A stretch of DNA of 64,000 nucleotides from contig NC_060020.1 in the NCBI RefSeq assembly GCF_021134715.1, positions 2,604,001-2,668,000 on the forward strand, in the 5' to 3' direction. The position numbers and the translations under genes are program-made. Positions 24,230-35,556 of this stretch are shown in pieces (the first letter of the stretch is position 1; every line of letters starts with the position of its first letter). Below the pieces are notes generated by a model, which saw nothing but the letters and a program-made list of their open reading frames with translations, ran no database searches and was not told the DNA's origin. This DNA comes from Daphnia pulex. Lineage: Eukaryota; Arthropoda; Branchiopoda; Diplostraca; Daphniidae.

Positions 24230-27200
24230 AAAAACAAAAAAAAAGTCGTAACCAAAACAAAAATGATCGATTCTCATCGATTTGTGTTGTTCCAAACTGT
24301 TTTGCTCCACATGTGTTTCTTATCGATCATTTTATTATTCCCCAAAAATGTTTCGTGAGCTCTGAGAATTTCAGTTTATTTTCACGGTTGTCGTCTCTCC
24401 CTCCTTATATATATTATTATTATTATTTTGGTTTGTTTTGATTTATTTATTGAACGCGCACTAACAAACGCTAAGGTGTACACACTGCTACCTTCTATGC
24501 ACACACACACACACAGACATATATTATATATAGGCAAATACAAGTTTCATTTGTAAAATACTAAACAGTTTCTTTATCGGTAACTATATCGCCTGCCATT
24601 GGTTGAAAGAAGCCATCCACGATCCATCAGACGAGATCTAATCGGCCGATCGCAGACGATAGGCGTTTCCATATAAGGCTAAAAATGTTTCAAATATTTA
24701 CACGAGGGCGTCTATCACGCAATACAAAGAGCGTTTCACGCAAGCTCGTCCCGCTGGGAATAGACGGAAATGCACTCACCATCCAGAGCCCCGGCAGCAA
24801 ACGTCAACTGGAAATGGTTACGTCGAGCTCATTTCGCATTCACGAGATGAAACTTTCATGGAAAGAAATCAACAATATCTTAAATGAGACGCTATGCATT
24901 AGTCATCGCATAGCGATGCTGAATTGTTAACGCTTCCATTATTCCTGATGATGATTCCAACTGAAACTTTCAGACTCTCTTTCCGTTTTTCGTTTGGGAA
25001 ATAGTAAAATGTGGATTTCCCTTGTTCCATTTTTTAGGCCCCGTAAAGCAAGGTTTGAAATTAACATGTCATGTGATGATTATTAATCAATTTAATGATC
25101 AGCGTTGATGGTTTTTTCTTTTCCTCCCTTTTCCTGCTCTCGAGACCGGTAGCTTGTGGAAACTTAACCTCGAACACGCTTTGGGAAATCGCATTTTAAA
25201 TAGACCATAGAATCCGTTATGTAGAGTGGGGGGAGGCATGTGAAATTCATCCGTTTCCTCACCGAATTTATTTATTTATTTTTTTTCCTTTTGGCTCTAA
25301 AAGACTCTGGAAAGCCACCGAATCTTAAGTCTCAAGCAAAGCTATTTGGTTTCAAAGGCTAACGGTTTCCACGAAAGACGAAAATTGATATATCCAATCA
25401 ATACGCGCACAACTTTGACGTCAACCGGATTCGCTTACAGTGGGCAGAGAGATCAGCGATCGCTTCTGACGCATTCTATTAGTCATATAAGAACATTAAA
25501 CCAACAACGAACAACGTCATGAATTGATTTTGCATTGTTTAAAACTGCTGGCTATAGCTAGCAGCAATATAATAACCCCCTTTCTTTCTCTTTTGAATGA
25601 GTTATATAACCTCGTAAATTGCAGTAGATCAAAGCCGGGGAGTTTGCTCGCTTTCGTGCAAGATTGTTCAAGGTTTATCGAGGGATTGCATGTCAGTCCA
25701 CCCGACATTTATACGGGAAAAATCCCCCTACAATCTCTCCACCTTTTTGCCCGAGCAAAGAGAATAGTCCAAAGCTCCTTGATCGCTCAGTTGGGTTAGG
25801 ACGAAAGAAAATGTGTTCCCAGAACAGGCATAGCCATTTCACCGCTGTGGTGGGTAATACCAAAAGGTTCAATTGAATCTTTGTTGACTCTCTGCTTATA
25901 AGCGCGTTTCCTTTTTTTGCGGCTGCCAATGTTTTCGCTGCCGCTTATTACACGTGCTGCAGTGTGGTGGCAAAGTCAACCCACAATAGCACCCCCGCAA
26001 AGACTTTTCGAAGGTTAGCCATGCGTCTCAACGTCGTGGTTCATCAATATCTTTTTATCACGGCACAGTTTTTCTCTCCTCGTGCGAAGCCAATGCGAAT
26101 TCAAAAGGAAGAAAGAAATACGTATTATAAAGCGGACTACTGTATACGGTTGCTGACATCGATCAATGCGCCCGTCAATTGTGTATCCAGCGACAAAAGC
26201 CCACCTAAAAAAAAAAAAAAAATCTACATAATACAATGACGCATCTACTTCTTCCCATACGGGCAAAACATCAGCAGCAGCAACAGCAGCCCCTTAGAAG
26301 CGGGTCAATTCTCACGTTCTGCGCTCCAAATCAAATCCGGTGTCTCCGGACTGGGTTCGGCTGCGTGATGTTTCACACGACTGTTTGATAGCGATCTCAT
26401 TTTTATTGATTCTCGTCGCTCTTCACCTATAGATGCGTCATTCCGGGGGAGTGCGGCGGCCCGATACCTCGGCTTTCTCTGGTCGTCGTCAGCGCGGAGA
26501 ATGTTCGACATTTGCGGGCAAATACAGGACACATCCAAATCAAAGAAAATGAGCAATAGCTTAGCAGCGTCGTCTATATTTACTTTGGTAGATTGGATCC
26601 ATCAATAGGTGCGAGCTCGTTTGCAATAAGATCAGCTGACCTCGATACTATTACGCCCGTCCATTGATTCACCGTCACACAATGGCAAATCAAAGAATGA
26701 AGAGAGAATGAATGAATGTGTGTGACATGTTATGTGTGAGGGTTCCTTTCTTGCATTATTGCTGGTTGGCGAGCTGGACGGGGGGTTTGATATTTCCTCG
26801 ATGACTATCCGTTACGCAACTGACAAGTCGATATTTACACACGCCATCAATAACGGGTGAAAGGAAGACGGAAGATCCTGCTGGTTCCGTTTTTGGCTTC
26901 CGTTCACACATCCAGCGCCCGCGCTCCCGATCTGAATATTAATTATATGTCTCTATACCCTTTTCTTCTCGGACAATTCTATTTGTCCGACCGTGAAAAT
27001 CGGAACGGGAGTCTTTCCCAACCATGTACAGTAGTTTTGACAGACGAGTACGAATGACATGAAACTTATTTCCCATTTCACAGAGGACGCGTCTACACGA
27101 CACGTATATCCGGTTGATATATTATGTTCCTCGTATGTAGTATATAGTACGTGCCCAACTGATTTCGTCGCCCATCCAGAATAGAAAAAATCGGGAGGGA

Positions 27201-27728
27201 AGAATTAGATAAATACCAGTGTCGCAATAACTTGGACTCTCAGTCAAAGTGTCACTAGCTGTCCAGCTGTACGTCCGGCCCATGTTATATCCGTAAAGGA
27301 CGGAGACCAGTTTTCAATCAATCGCATTCCCCACCCACAACCCAATCTCGGCCAGCACCACCTTAATAAAAGCAGCACACACCTTGATATAGCCTATAGT
27401 TATTACGTAGGAAGGACATTGATCGAAAACTGTTGAGGTTCGTAACCGAACTACCTTCCCGGGTGTGTTGACTGATTACATTTTTTTATTTCCTTCCGCT
27501 CAAAACCTTCGGCAGAAAAAAACAAAACAAACAACGTACGTGCCAGGGCGGGGTAATACACATGTGCATACCTGCGTCCACTTGATTTTCCTACGATTTT
27601 GAAATCGAACGTAAAGTAGAAACAAAACCCTGCTGGCATTGAAACAAGAGAAACCTTTTTACGTCTGGTTTCCAATCTGCAGCTAAACGAAATGGCGCAA
27701 ACATCACAATTTCCAAGAGGGGAAATGT

Positions 27729-27762
<34 letters not shown>

Positions 27763-28062
27763 TGGTGGTAGGTATTAAGAGTATAGTGTGACGTGTGAAA
27801 TGTCACAGCTGTCACGTCAAACGAAGCCCTGTGAAATTGAAAAAGGTTTCACTCTCCCGGCGAGAGAGAAACTCTGCTGCTGCTGTCAGCTCAATAACAA
27901 AAGACCTTCGCTTTCTGCTTACTGATCCTCCTTTCATTTCATTAATTTTCTTTTGTTATTACTTATTAGATTTCAAATGTTCTAATCGTTTTTTGTTTGT
28001 TTTGGGGTTTGCTCTTCCTCTCTCTGGAACTATGAGAAGCTGATAGGTCACCTACGAGGAAA
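24230..28062. other. intergenic; TAG microsatellite
   Basis: Includes the 3' UTR of the preceding gene (CA tract 24500-24514), a (TAG)n microsatellite at 27729-27757 and, at the end, the upstream region of the next small membrane-protein gene. Open frames such as 24685-24930 show no signal, domain or splice context. Confidence 0.45.
27729..27757 (+). repeat. (TAG)n trinucleotide microsatellite
   Basis: About nine to ten perfect tandem GTA/TAG units followed by imperfect TGG/TAG units. It sits about 310 bp upstream of the second small membrane-protein gene. Confidence 0.9.
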
Positions 28063-28764
28063 ATGAACAACATGAAAACGATTTCAGCGTTCTACTTGGT
28101 TTGCATCTTCATTGTCCTGTTTACCTACGGCATCAACGCCATCCGCACTCATCCGGATGCTGAACTAAAGGTCGTGAGCGTTTATTCAGGGGAGAAGAGC
28201 GCGATCTGGTCATTAACGTGCTTGTGGGTTGATTAAACAGAACGGAGAAAGTAGCAACGGGAACTCGATTCGCTCTCTGCTGTTTGGACGTCCGAGCGAA
28301 TCCGACTGGAGGGAAAATTCGCGGATGGCATCCATCAGCAAAGGGAGAGCAGGGTGGTCGTCGCTTGTCGACAAACTTCAAAATTACATATCAAGTTACA
28401 CGTCCAGCACTGCCACCTGGCTCACGTATCCTTATTACGGCATCTCCACCGGAGTCGTGTCCGTGATCGTCATTTGTGTTGTCATTTACATCCTCATTGT
28501 CGGTCAGTTCAATTTCTTAACTCTGTTTTACGTACAGTACCTTGTTTCATCACTAATCGCTTTGTTGCATCATCTCTCCTGTCATTTTTGGCCAACACAG
28601 TTAGCGGATCGGTGGTGACTACATCGGGCAGGAGCTTTATCGATCATATGGGAGTGAATACCGAAGAGCTGGATCGATTGGCTCACACCGTTTTGAATGC
28701 TGTCGACCACTTGGCCACCAAGCTCAACAGAAACGGCAGATCGGCCGATCCGGTTGGTCATTAA
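28063..28764 (+). CDS. small secretory-pathway single-pass membrane protein, family member 2
   Basis: Function unknown. Exons 28063-28170, 28241-28502 and 28601-28764 give 177 aa with phases 0 and 1, as in the gene at 23430. The N-terminus is a signal peptide; a second in-frame ATG at 28072 (MKTISAF) would give the more typical leader, so the start could be three codons later. Exon 2 encodes a Ser/Asn-rich ectodomain and a membrane span at about 104-124 (STGVVSVIVICVVIYILIV). Exon 3 is a 54-residue cytoplasmic tail ending in a helix with LDRLAHTVLNAVDHLAT, which aligns with the C-terminal helix of members 1 and 3. The exon-1 donor, AAAG|GTCGTG, is weak. A polyadenylation signal follows at 28796. 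Its first exon may also serve the unit at 29004-29525. Confidence 0.78.
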
Positions 28765-28795
28765 AAGCCTCACATTCAAGTTTACATTATTAACC

Positions 28796-28801
28796 AATAA
28801 A
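28796..28801 (+). terminator. polyadenylation signal of small membrane-protein gene 2
   Basis: AATAAA lies 31 bp after the stop codon at 28764. It shows that transcripts can end before the next homologous exon pair at 29004. Confidence 0.55.
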
Positions 28802-29003
28802 AATGCATTTCTAAAATTGATTCTTTTTAAATAATAAAAAAAATAACGATAACCATGTTATTGTGTACACTTGGATCAAAGAAAATCAAATTTAAAAACA
28901 AATAATAAACAAGGAAGAAAATAACAATTCTGCAACAAAAGATATTTGGTTCTGTTTTATTTTATTTTATTTTTTTTTTTTTTTTATGTTCCACTACTTT
29001 CAG

Positions 29004-29525
29004 CAGCCTAAGGATCGGGACTCGGCACGTTTAAAGGTTACCGGGACCGGAGGACCTGCCTGGAGTACGTCTGTAACGCAGTACGACAGCGTCAGTGATT
29101 ACCTCTCTGCCAACTTATACGACAAGCTTATCTGGCTGTCTAAGCCTTTCGCCGGCTACATTCTGTCGATGGGAGGCATCCTGCTCTACATGGTCATCAT
29201 CGTCATCATCACCATGAGTAATTTACTTCATTCTATTTTATAGCTATAGAAGTGTGTAGTCCGCGAATGCAATTCGCATTTGCACACTATACTCGTACGC
29301 CCCTCTGTCTGTCGGTTTATCAATATCTCATGTCTCGACGACGTATACTATTCCCCAACAGCCAGCGGAGTCTTCCCGATAAGCACCCTTGGGCGACAGC
29401 TGCGCGGTTCCCGTCCGGAGTTAAATCAAGACGCAAATCTGATCCGAACGGCCGAATTCGTCATGGAAGCTATCAACTTGTGGATGGATAAGAGGCATGC
29501 CGGCAACAGTTTGAAAGATGACTGA
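29004..29525 (+). CDS. small single-pass membrane protein, member 3 (no own first exon seen)
   Basis: Two exons, 29004-29217 and 29362-29525, match exons 2 and 3 of the two preceding paralogues. The entry is phase 0 after a TTTCAG acceptor, the internal intron is phase 1, and the last exon is 164 nt, the same as in member 2. Exon 2 encodes an ectodomain with VSDYLSANLYDKLIWL and a membrane span around YILSMGGILLYMVIIVIITM. The tail ends in a helix containing IRTAEFVMEAINLWMDK. No ATG-plus-signal-peptide exon is visible in the 239 bp between member 2's stop and this acceptor. The phase-0 first exon of member 2 (28063-28170) would splice in frame, giving 161 aa. It could therefore be an alternative 3' exon set of member 2, a gene with an unrecognised leader, or a 5'-truncated copy. 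Confidence 0.68.
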
Positions 29526-31588
29526 AACTTACGATTTAGTACCAATTACCGCAATTTCGAAAACAACAGCATCGAAGCGAATCCAGTTGAAATGATTTCG
29601 TTTTTTTTTTTTGTTGCAAGAAACTTTGGCATCATATTTTTGTACATCTTTTAGAAGACAAAACCAATAGCAAATAATCATTATTTATTACTTACAGTCG
29701 ATGCTTCATTTCTAGTGCTCAAGAATGAGAAACTTTTAATTTGTCCCGGAATCATTTCTGTTATTGAAATATCGATTGGGAAGCAAAGAAAGAAAAATAT
29801 ATTCCTAGAGAATTTCGCCGATGCGCTTTAAAGTTATCAGGATCGATATTTGTACATGTGGTACCTCGCGTACAACGAAGCGAAGTCAATCGGTCGGGCG
29901 GTACTGCGGTACTCTGTCGTCCGTACGTTTCAAATTCTGGCGGGACACACAAAACTTCTCAATTCCTTGTCCTTTTTCCGTAATACGAGTCTTTCCTGAG
30001 ATCTACTTTTTCTTGGATCAACTCAGAGGCTGTTCTTTTCCAGTGCACTCGTTCCTCTTCTGTGTATGCCTGACCAATCAAACTGTATGACCTGATCGAT
30101 CCAATATCGAGATTTATTTGGATTTTTCTATCGATCAGTGTTGCACCAGGGCAGATGCAAAGAGATGAAACGAATGGGCTAGGCAGATACAGCACACACA
30201 GGAAATATCAATTTTATTATAGTTGGAGATTTCATTGGCGGGGGAAATTTCATTAACCCTCTGTATTCCACCCAATGAAACAATCTAGCCGGAGTGAGCC
30301 GGAGTCAAGACGATAGAAACGTGAGAAAACAAAAGTCGTGACAAAACGGAAGTATAGAGTGACAATAATGCGATGTCTGTCTGACATCGCCTTTCTACTC
30401 TCGCTTATTGCCAAACTCTATCGACGGTCGGTAACGTGTCACACTGAGCGTGTGATGTGGTGCGCCGAAGGCAGAAGAGCCTCCGTCTTTTTTATTTGCT
30501 TTCTGCAACCCGGTAATCAAATAACAGTCAAATGATTCCCCCCCCCCCCCTTTTTATCGATTGACTAAGGCAATAATAAATCTTTTTATTAAAAAGTTAA
30601 TATCATTTTGCGTGTTGATAGTTCGTAGATTAAATGCAATTTCATTAAAAAATCTTAAAATCCCGTTCGTGCAGTCTCTTATTGCAATATTTAATATTGT
30701 AAAATGGTTATTAATAAAGTTTTGCGTAGAAACTTTCTGCGTCACGAGATTATGACATCATTGAAAAATCATTAAAAAAATAGGAGAACCGTGGGACGTC
30801 GAATTGGCAGCGATTGAGTCCGCCTACGGTGCACAATGACGTTTCAATCTTGGCAAGTGCCTAGTGAACCTCGGTAGGACATGGACCCAAAATAAGTAAA
30901 CCCAGACAACGTGTACCAAACCTTTTGTGAAATTTCATTGAACAATAAAGAAGAATAAAAGGTACATAAAACGTGTGTGTCTGTGCAAGATATACATGTA
31001 CAGCGGAGAATAAGATAGATCTCCCTCATTCGCCTATACTACATTTTATTAAGAAAAGTCAAGGCAGCGGTATAACAGGGCCAATATCTAGATTGATCCT
31101 TTGAGAAGTCCCCGAGTCATTATATAGACGTGCAACGGTGGGAAGAACAAGTCAACTAAGGCTGCTGGGCTACATAGGCTAGAGCTCTGCTAGCCTATAG
31201 AAGAGTGGCAGCCGATAATAGGATCGGTTGATGCTCTCAGCTGTGTGCCAGCTGTCTTCCACATGCGATAATCAATATGTGAAAGACACACGCCAAAAGA
31301 CTGACGTCTTTTAAAGAGCAAGAACTTGCCGTGAAATAGGTACGATAATAGGTAGCCAGGTTAGGTAAATAGACTTGCTCCCGCCTATATACAGGCAGCG
31401 AAAAGATAATGCTTTAAAACTCCCCTTACTTCACTACAGGAAATTGGCCTTCGTCATTATATTACAACAGAGAGGATCCAGTAGCCAGATGAGTGCAGTT
31501 CAATGTGGAACTTCAAATGCCACCGAAAAAGGATCAGAAATGGGCCAGTAGTTATGTAACTCTTCGCTTTCATTGATTGGCCTTGATA
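29526..31588. other. intergenic, nothing recognised
   Basis: Contains a 13-C run at 30538-30550 followed by an AT-rich block to about 30770 with short open frames on both strands, which look like composition effects. No gene-like signal was found. Confidence 0.45.
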
Positions 31589-32049
31589 ATGAGTAGGTCG
31601 TTGTTTCTTTTGTTGGTCCTGTTGGCCTCTGATATTCACCAACTGTTGTGTGGATCAATAGAGAAACGCATTCGTGAACTACGTTCCATTCTTAAAACAA
31701 ACAATGCTGGGAAGTTGACGAACGCCCTGTTGGCAAATAACAATGTAATGCACTATACAGGCAACAATATAAAGTGCGCAAGCCAAGAAAACCAAGCGTG
31801 CGTCTTTTCCATTCGCAGGAATTAACGGGGATAATGGACCGACTTCAAGTCTCTAGCTTTTTCCTCTCCAATGAACACAATTCCACTCTGTTGACCAAAA
31901 CTCGAGCGGTAGAAATTCCTCTTTCCCCAGGCTTAGAATCTTATGCTGAATTCACTCGAACGGAATTCAAAGTTTTCACATACGTATTAATACGTACAAC
32001 TCGTGCGAGCCTTTTTCAAAGGATTTATTCTTCCATCCGGTGGATTTGA
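31589..32049 (+). CDS. possible small secreted protein (two exons, 128 aa)
   Basis: Not recognised. The ATG at 31589 begins a good signal peptide (MSRSLFLLLVLLASDIHQLL), then a Lys/Arg/Leu-rich segment. A donor, AACAAT|GTAATG, at 31745 and an acceptor ending ATTCGCAG at 31818 define a 74-bp intron in phase 0, typical in size for this window. Exon 2 (31819-32049) stays open and carries a sequon (NST). An ATTAAA hexamer follows at 32083. If the intron is not used, exon 1 reads to a stop at 31825, giving a 78-residue alternative. The signal peptide is the main support. The C-terminal half shows no domain and no membrane span, and it does not resemble the neighbouring small membrane-protein family. 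Confidence 0.42.
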
Positions 32050-34045
32050 CTTTTGTGTGTTCAGCCTAAACATTTATTTAATATTAAAAAGCCACAGGCT
32101 CGTCGGGACTGAGTTGCTGCTGTTTGGTTTGACACTTTGACTCTTTCAAATATTCGTACGGGATGTTTTTCGTCTCCTGAAGGATAGATGGCGATGTATT
32201 GTCGGGTGAAGTTGGTTCATGATGTTCTCATTAGAGGGCCATTCAAGCCAACAAAACAAAAGCAACCTTTTCTCAGAGTCATTCCGTCTTCCGACCGGAA
32301 CGCAAATACCGTGTTCTAGTGGTAACCCTGTGCTTTTGGTTGCCAAAGGTTTTAATGTAATGTGTTGGTGTGGTTTTATCCGTTGTTTTATTAGGTTTAG
32401 TTTACATTTTTACATTAAGTTTCGGTAGTCAGCTGAAGCGTAGGCGGTTGTCACTGTGTTTTTTTTAAATCTTACCTTAAATATGAACGCCGTCAAGTGG
32501 AAATTTGTAAACTTTTGTATTTCTTTTAAAGAATTTTGGTTTCCCTGAATTCGTATAGGCTGGTTTTGGTTTACACTCTTGCATCATCAGGTGATAATCA
32601 TCACAAATGACGTCAGCTTATTCGTCTGTTGGTTTCCAACATGGTTTCCAATGGTTTCTGGACAACAACTTTGGGAAGTGTGAGTAATAACCTGCTGACT
32701 GCTGTGTGTTGAATGAAGTGAGTTATTTTCCAAATAAATATTTATTTTCATTCTAAACAGGAGAAAAGTTCATTGTGATGTCTGTGATCTGTTTGAATCA
32801 CTCTCTGGTTCAAAATTGTAATAAACCATGAGGTAGGCCAGCAGCATTCATATTAGACTTTTGTAATTGATTTTATTTCTTTGTCATAAAAGATGGAGAA
32901 AAAAGCTGGTGGACCACAGTAAAAAAAAAAACAAGAATCAAAAGATTGATGTTGCATAACTTCAGGATGGTGTCTACGTAAAATTCTGGTATACTTAAAA
33001 GCATTCCAATGGTAACTTGTTGTTATTTGAAAAAGAGTATCTTAATTAAAAAGAATATGTCTAATGTTCATTTTAGGGTCATCCGTTTGGATCTGCAATC
33101 GGTGGAGGTTGTCCGCTCCATTTGCTTTCAACTATCTTTTCGACATTTGATCTTTATTTTACCTCTTAATCGCTTTTATTTGATTTATTCGCCAATTCTC
33201 TGTGATAGAAGAGTCCGTCCTTTGTTTTAGACGATTTCCCTTTCTTTTTTCTTATAACCTCTAATCTGTATTTTGTTTTTTATTTGTCCAGTGGGATTCC
33301 AAAAATCATCGTATCTCTTGTACTATACCGTCTAAATATTTGAACAACTCACTTATTGAACGCAACCGTCGACACAACCATCTGTACATATATATAGATT
33401 TGGATAGATTCAAATAGCTTTTTGGAATTTAGAAATTCAGTCGCGTTTTTCGGTTCGTCAAAATACACACACATCTTATTTGGTGGGAAAAAAACATTGA
33501 AAAAGACTCGGTTCTCAAGATAGATCTCGTTAAAAGCCCTTGTCGGATCGTTAGCTCAGCCTTTTGTTTTTTCTCTTCATTCTTCTGTTAAAAAGAAACG
33601 AAACCTTAAAGTTGGAAGTGTGGTAAATGGAGGTCAACCGGAGAGAAAGAAATCGTCTAGACATTTTAGAGCGCCTGCCGAGATTGAATAATAGATAATT
33701 GCAAGGGGAAAAGAAAGGAGCCATTAAAAGAATCGGTCTGCTTTACAATTTGAAAAAACTTCGGAGCAAAAAAGAACTCTTACTTAAATTGTCATTTACC
33801 TGCGTTGTCCCGAAGGGCTGTTCATGATTTTAATTTGATTAAAAAAAAACAATTGGAATTTTTAAAAATTTACGGAAACACGGTGTGCGAACGCGTTTTT
33901 TCGAAAAAATTGAAACGTTCTTTTTCGAGTTTCCTTTTTTTTTTAAGATTTAAAAAACAAAAAAAAAGCGGCCATTTTTCATTTCTCCTAGGTGCGGAAC
34001 TATGAAGATAGATGGCACACCAAAGAAAACCTTTACTTTATTGCA
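32050..34045. other. intergenic, nothing recognised
   Basis: AT-rich stretch with scattered short open frames. None has a signal peptide, domain or convincing splice structure. Confidence 0.45.
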
Positions 34046-34637
34046 CCCAGCCCCAGCAACGTCAACCTGCAGAAGGAAAGGCCAGTTCGCATTTCCTTCA
34101 CGCTCGAAGGTCACGGAGATCATTATGTAAAACTTGTCATGCAATGGTGTAGAGGTTGGGTGAGAACGAGACGTTTTACATTAACCATTTGGTATTCATT
34201 TTGATATTGGTTGTTTTAGACCCATCCCCAGCAACGTCAACCTGCAAAAGGAAAGGACAGACACACTCGAAGGTCACGGGATCATGACGTAAAACGTGTC
34301 ATGTAGAGGTTGGGTAAGAACGAGACGTGTTAAATAACCATTTGCATTTGGTGTGTAGACCCATCCCCAGCAAAGTCAACCTGCAAAAGGAAGGGAGCGT
34401 CCGCATGTCCTTCACACTAGAAAAACACGGAGACCATTACGAAAACGCGTCATGTGGTTTAGAGGTTGGGTGAGAACGACACGTGTTACATAACCATTTG
34501 ATATTCATTTTGATATTGGTTGTTGTAGACCCACCCCCAGCAAACTGCAGAAGGAAAGGCCAGTAACACACTCGAAGGTCACGGAGATCTTTACGTAAAA
34601 CGTGTCATGCAGTGGTGTAGAGGTTGGGTGAGGACGG
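34046..34637 (+). repeat. four-copy tandem repeat (unit about 110-175 bp) upstream of the YYTT gene
   Basis: Copies begin at 34046, 34221, 34360 and 34530. Each opens with a CCCA(G/T/C)CCCCAGCAA core, then CAACCTGCA(G/A)AAGGAA, an ACACTCGAAGGTCACGG-like block, TAAAACGTGTCATG and GAGGTTGGGTGAGAACGA. Copies 1-3 end with TTACATAACCATTTG and a GTAGA/TTAGA junction, and copy 4 is cut short. The copies differ by indels and substitutions, so this is an old array. It ends 70 bp before a TATA box, so it may act as an upstream regulatory array. Copy 1 is open in one frame, but the frame is not preserved in the other copies. Confidence 0.85.
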
Positions 34638-34706
34638 ACGTTTGCATCATTATCAAGCAGGTAGAACACCCGCAAGGCTTTAGAGGTGAGGGTGAGAAAA
34701 AAATCG

Positions 34707-34742
34707 TATAAAAGGAGAGAGAAAAGGTGAAGGAGAATCAGT
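34707..34742 (+). promoter_or_regulatory. core promoter: TATA box plus TCAGT initiator
   Basis: TATAAAAG at 34707-34714 is followed by TCAGT at 34738-34742, the arthropod initiator consensus. The spacing of about 33 bp from the first T of the TATA box to the initiator A fits a focused promoter. The first ATG downstream (34822) and its donor follow within 90 bp, so this is the probable start of the first YYTT-repeat unit. Confidence 0.65.
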
Positions 34743-34821
34743 CGAGTGAGCATCTCCGACACGGAAACAACTGCAGCGCACTCTCCATCTGCGTTCTTCA
34801 CCGTATTGCCAGTTCGCAACC

Positions 34822-35475
34822 ATGGGTAAATATTCTGTCTTTACATGGAATTTTCTGTTAATGGCAATTATTTTTTGTTTGTTTTATTATGTAAGTTTTT
34901 ATTGAATATTAACGTTTAAATTTGTTCACTGTCTAGTTAACTAAGTCGTCGTATGCTGTTGGGTGTTGTATCGTTGATTGGTGGTTCGACCATTGGTGTA
35001 CAGATGTCTCCTGGGGTATGGCGGAAGCCAAACCACAACGCTGCCGCCTTACTACACAACAACAACATACGCAACAACCGGTTCCTACACCACCAAGGCT
35101 CCAGAGTATTACACCACAATTGATGATGCCCCGAGCTGCTACACCGAATCCCGAAGTATAACTCTGCCCCGAGTTACATCACCAGAGAGCTGGATTACTA
35201 CACCGAGGCTCCCAAGTACTACATCACTAAAGCACCGGAGTTTTATACAACAACTTTCGCTGCCCCGAGTCACTATACTGACGCCCTGAAGTATTACTCT
35301 GCCCCGAGTTACTACACCACCAAGGCGACGGAGTACTACACGACTACGTATGCTGCCCCTGCCTACTACACCGAGGCCCCGCATTACTACAACACCGAAG
35401 CGTTCAAGTACTACACTACAACCTGCGCTGCCCCGAGCTATTACACCTACGTCCCGAATTATTACTGTGCGTAAA
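34822..35475 (+). pseudogene. YYTT/APSYYT-repeat protein, copy 1, frame-disrupted
   Basis: Looks like a secreted structural-type protein built from repeats such as YYTTKAPEYYTT, TYAAPSYYTEAPKYY and SAPSYYT. I know this style from Daphnia; its role is not established here. An ATGG|GTAAAT donor at 34826 precedes a second exon starting near 34946. There MLLGVVSLIGGS gives a leader-like segment, but the frame needed for the repeats is interrupted at least twice. One shift lies between the leader and SQTTTLPPYYTT (near 35010), and another is near 35150, after which the frame KYNSAPSYIT...VPNYYCA runs open to a stop ending at 35475. The upstream ATG does not join the leader in frame by any GT-AG choice I can see. 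Frame breaks could be assembly errors, but copy 2 is also broken. The promoter looks intact, so it may still be transcribed. Confidence 0.65.
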
Positions 35476-35556
35476 GGAGTCGTCAAAAAAAGAAGTCGTG
35501 CCCGAACTGCAGTGCATTATCTGTCAACAACTGCATTCCTCCAACCATTCGCAATT

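Noticed and set aside
24685..24930. 81-codon open frame on the plus strand
   Set aside because: No signal peptide, domain, splice partner or promoter; length is within chance expectation.
30551..30770. AT-rich block open on both strands, considered as a nuclear mitochondrial insertion
   Set aside because: The translated frames show no resemblance to any mitochondrial protein and contain no tRNA-like fold that I could see.
34046..34637. Regular repeats with spacing, considered as a CRISPR array
   Set aside because: The units are about 150 bp, diverged and contiguous, with no short identical repeats or unique spacers, in an animal genome.
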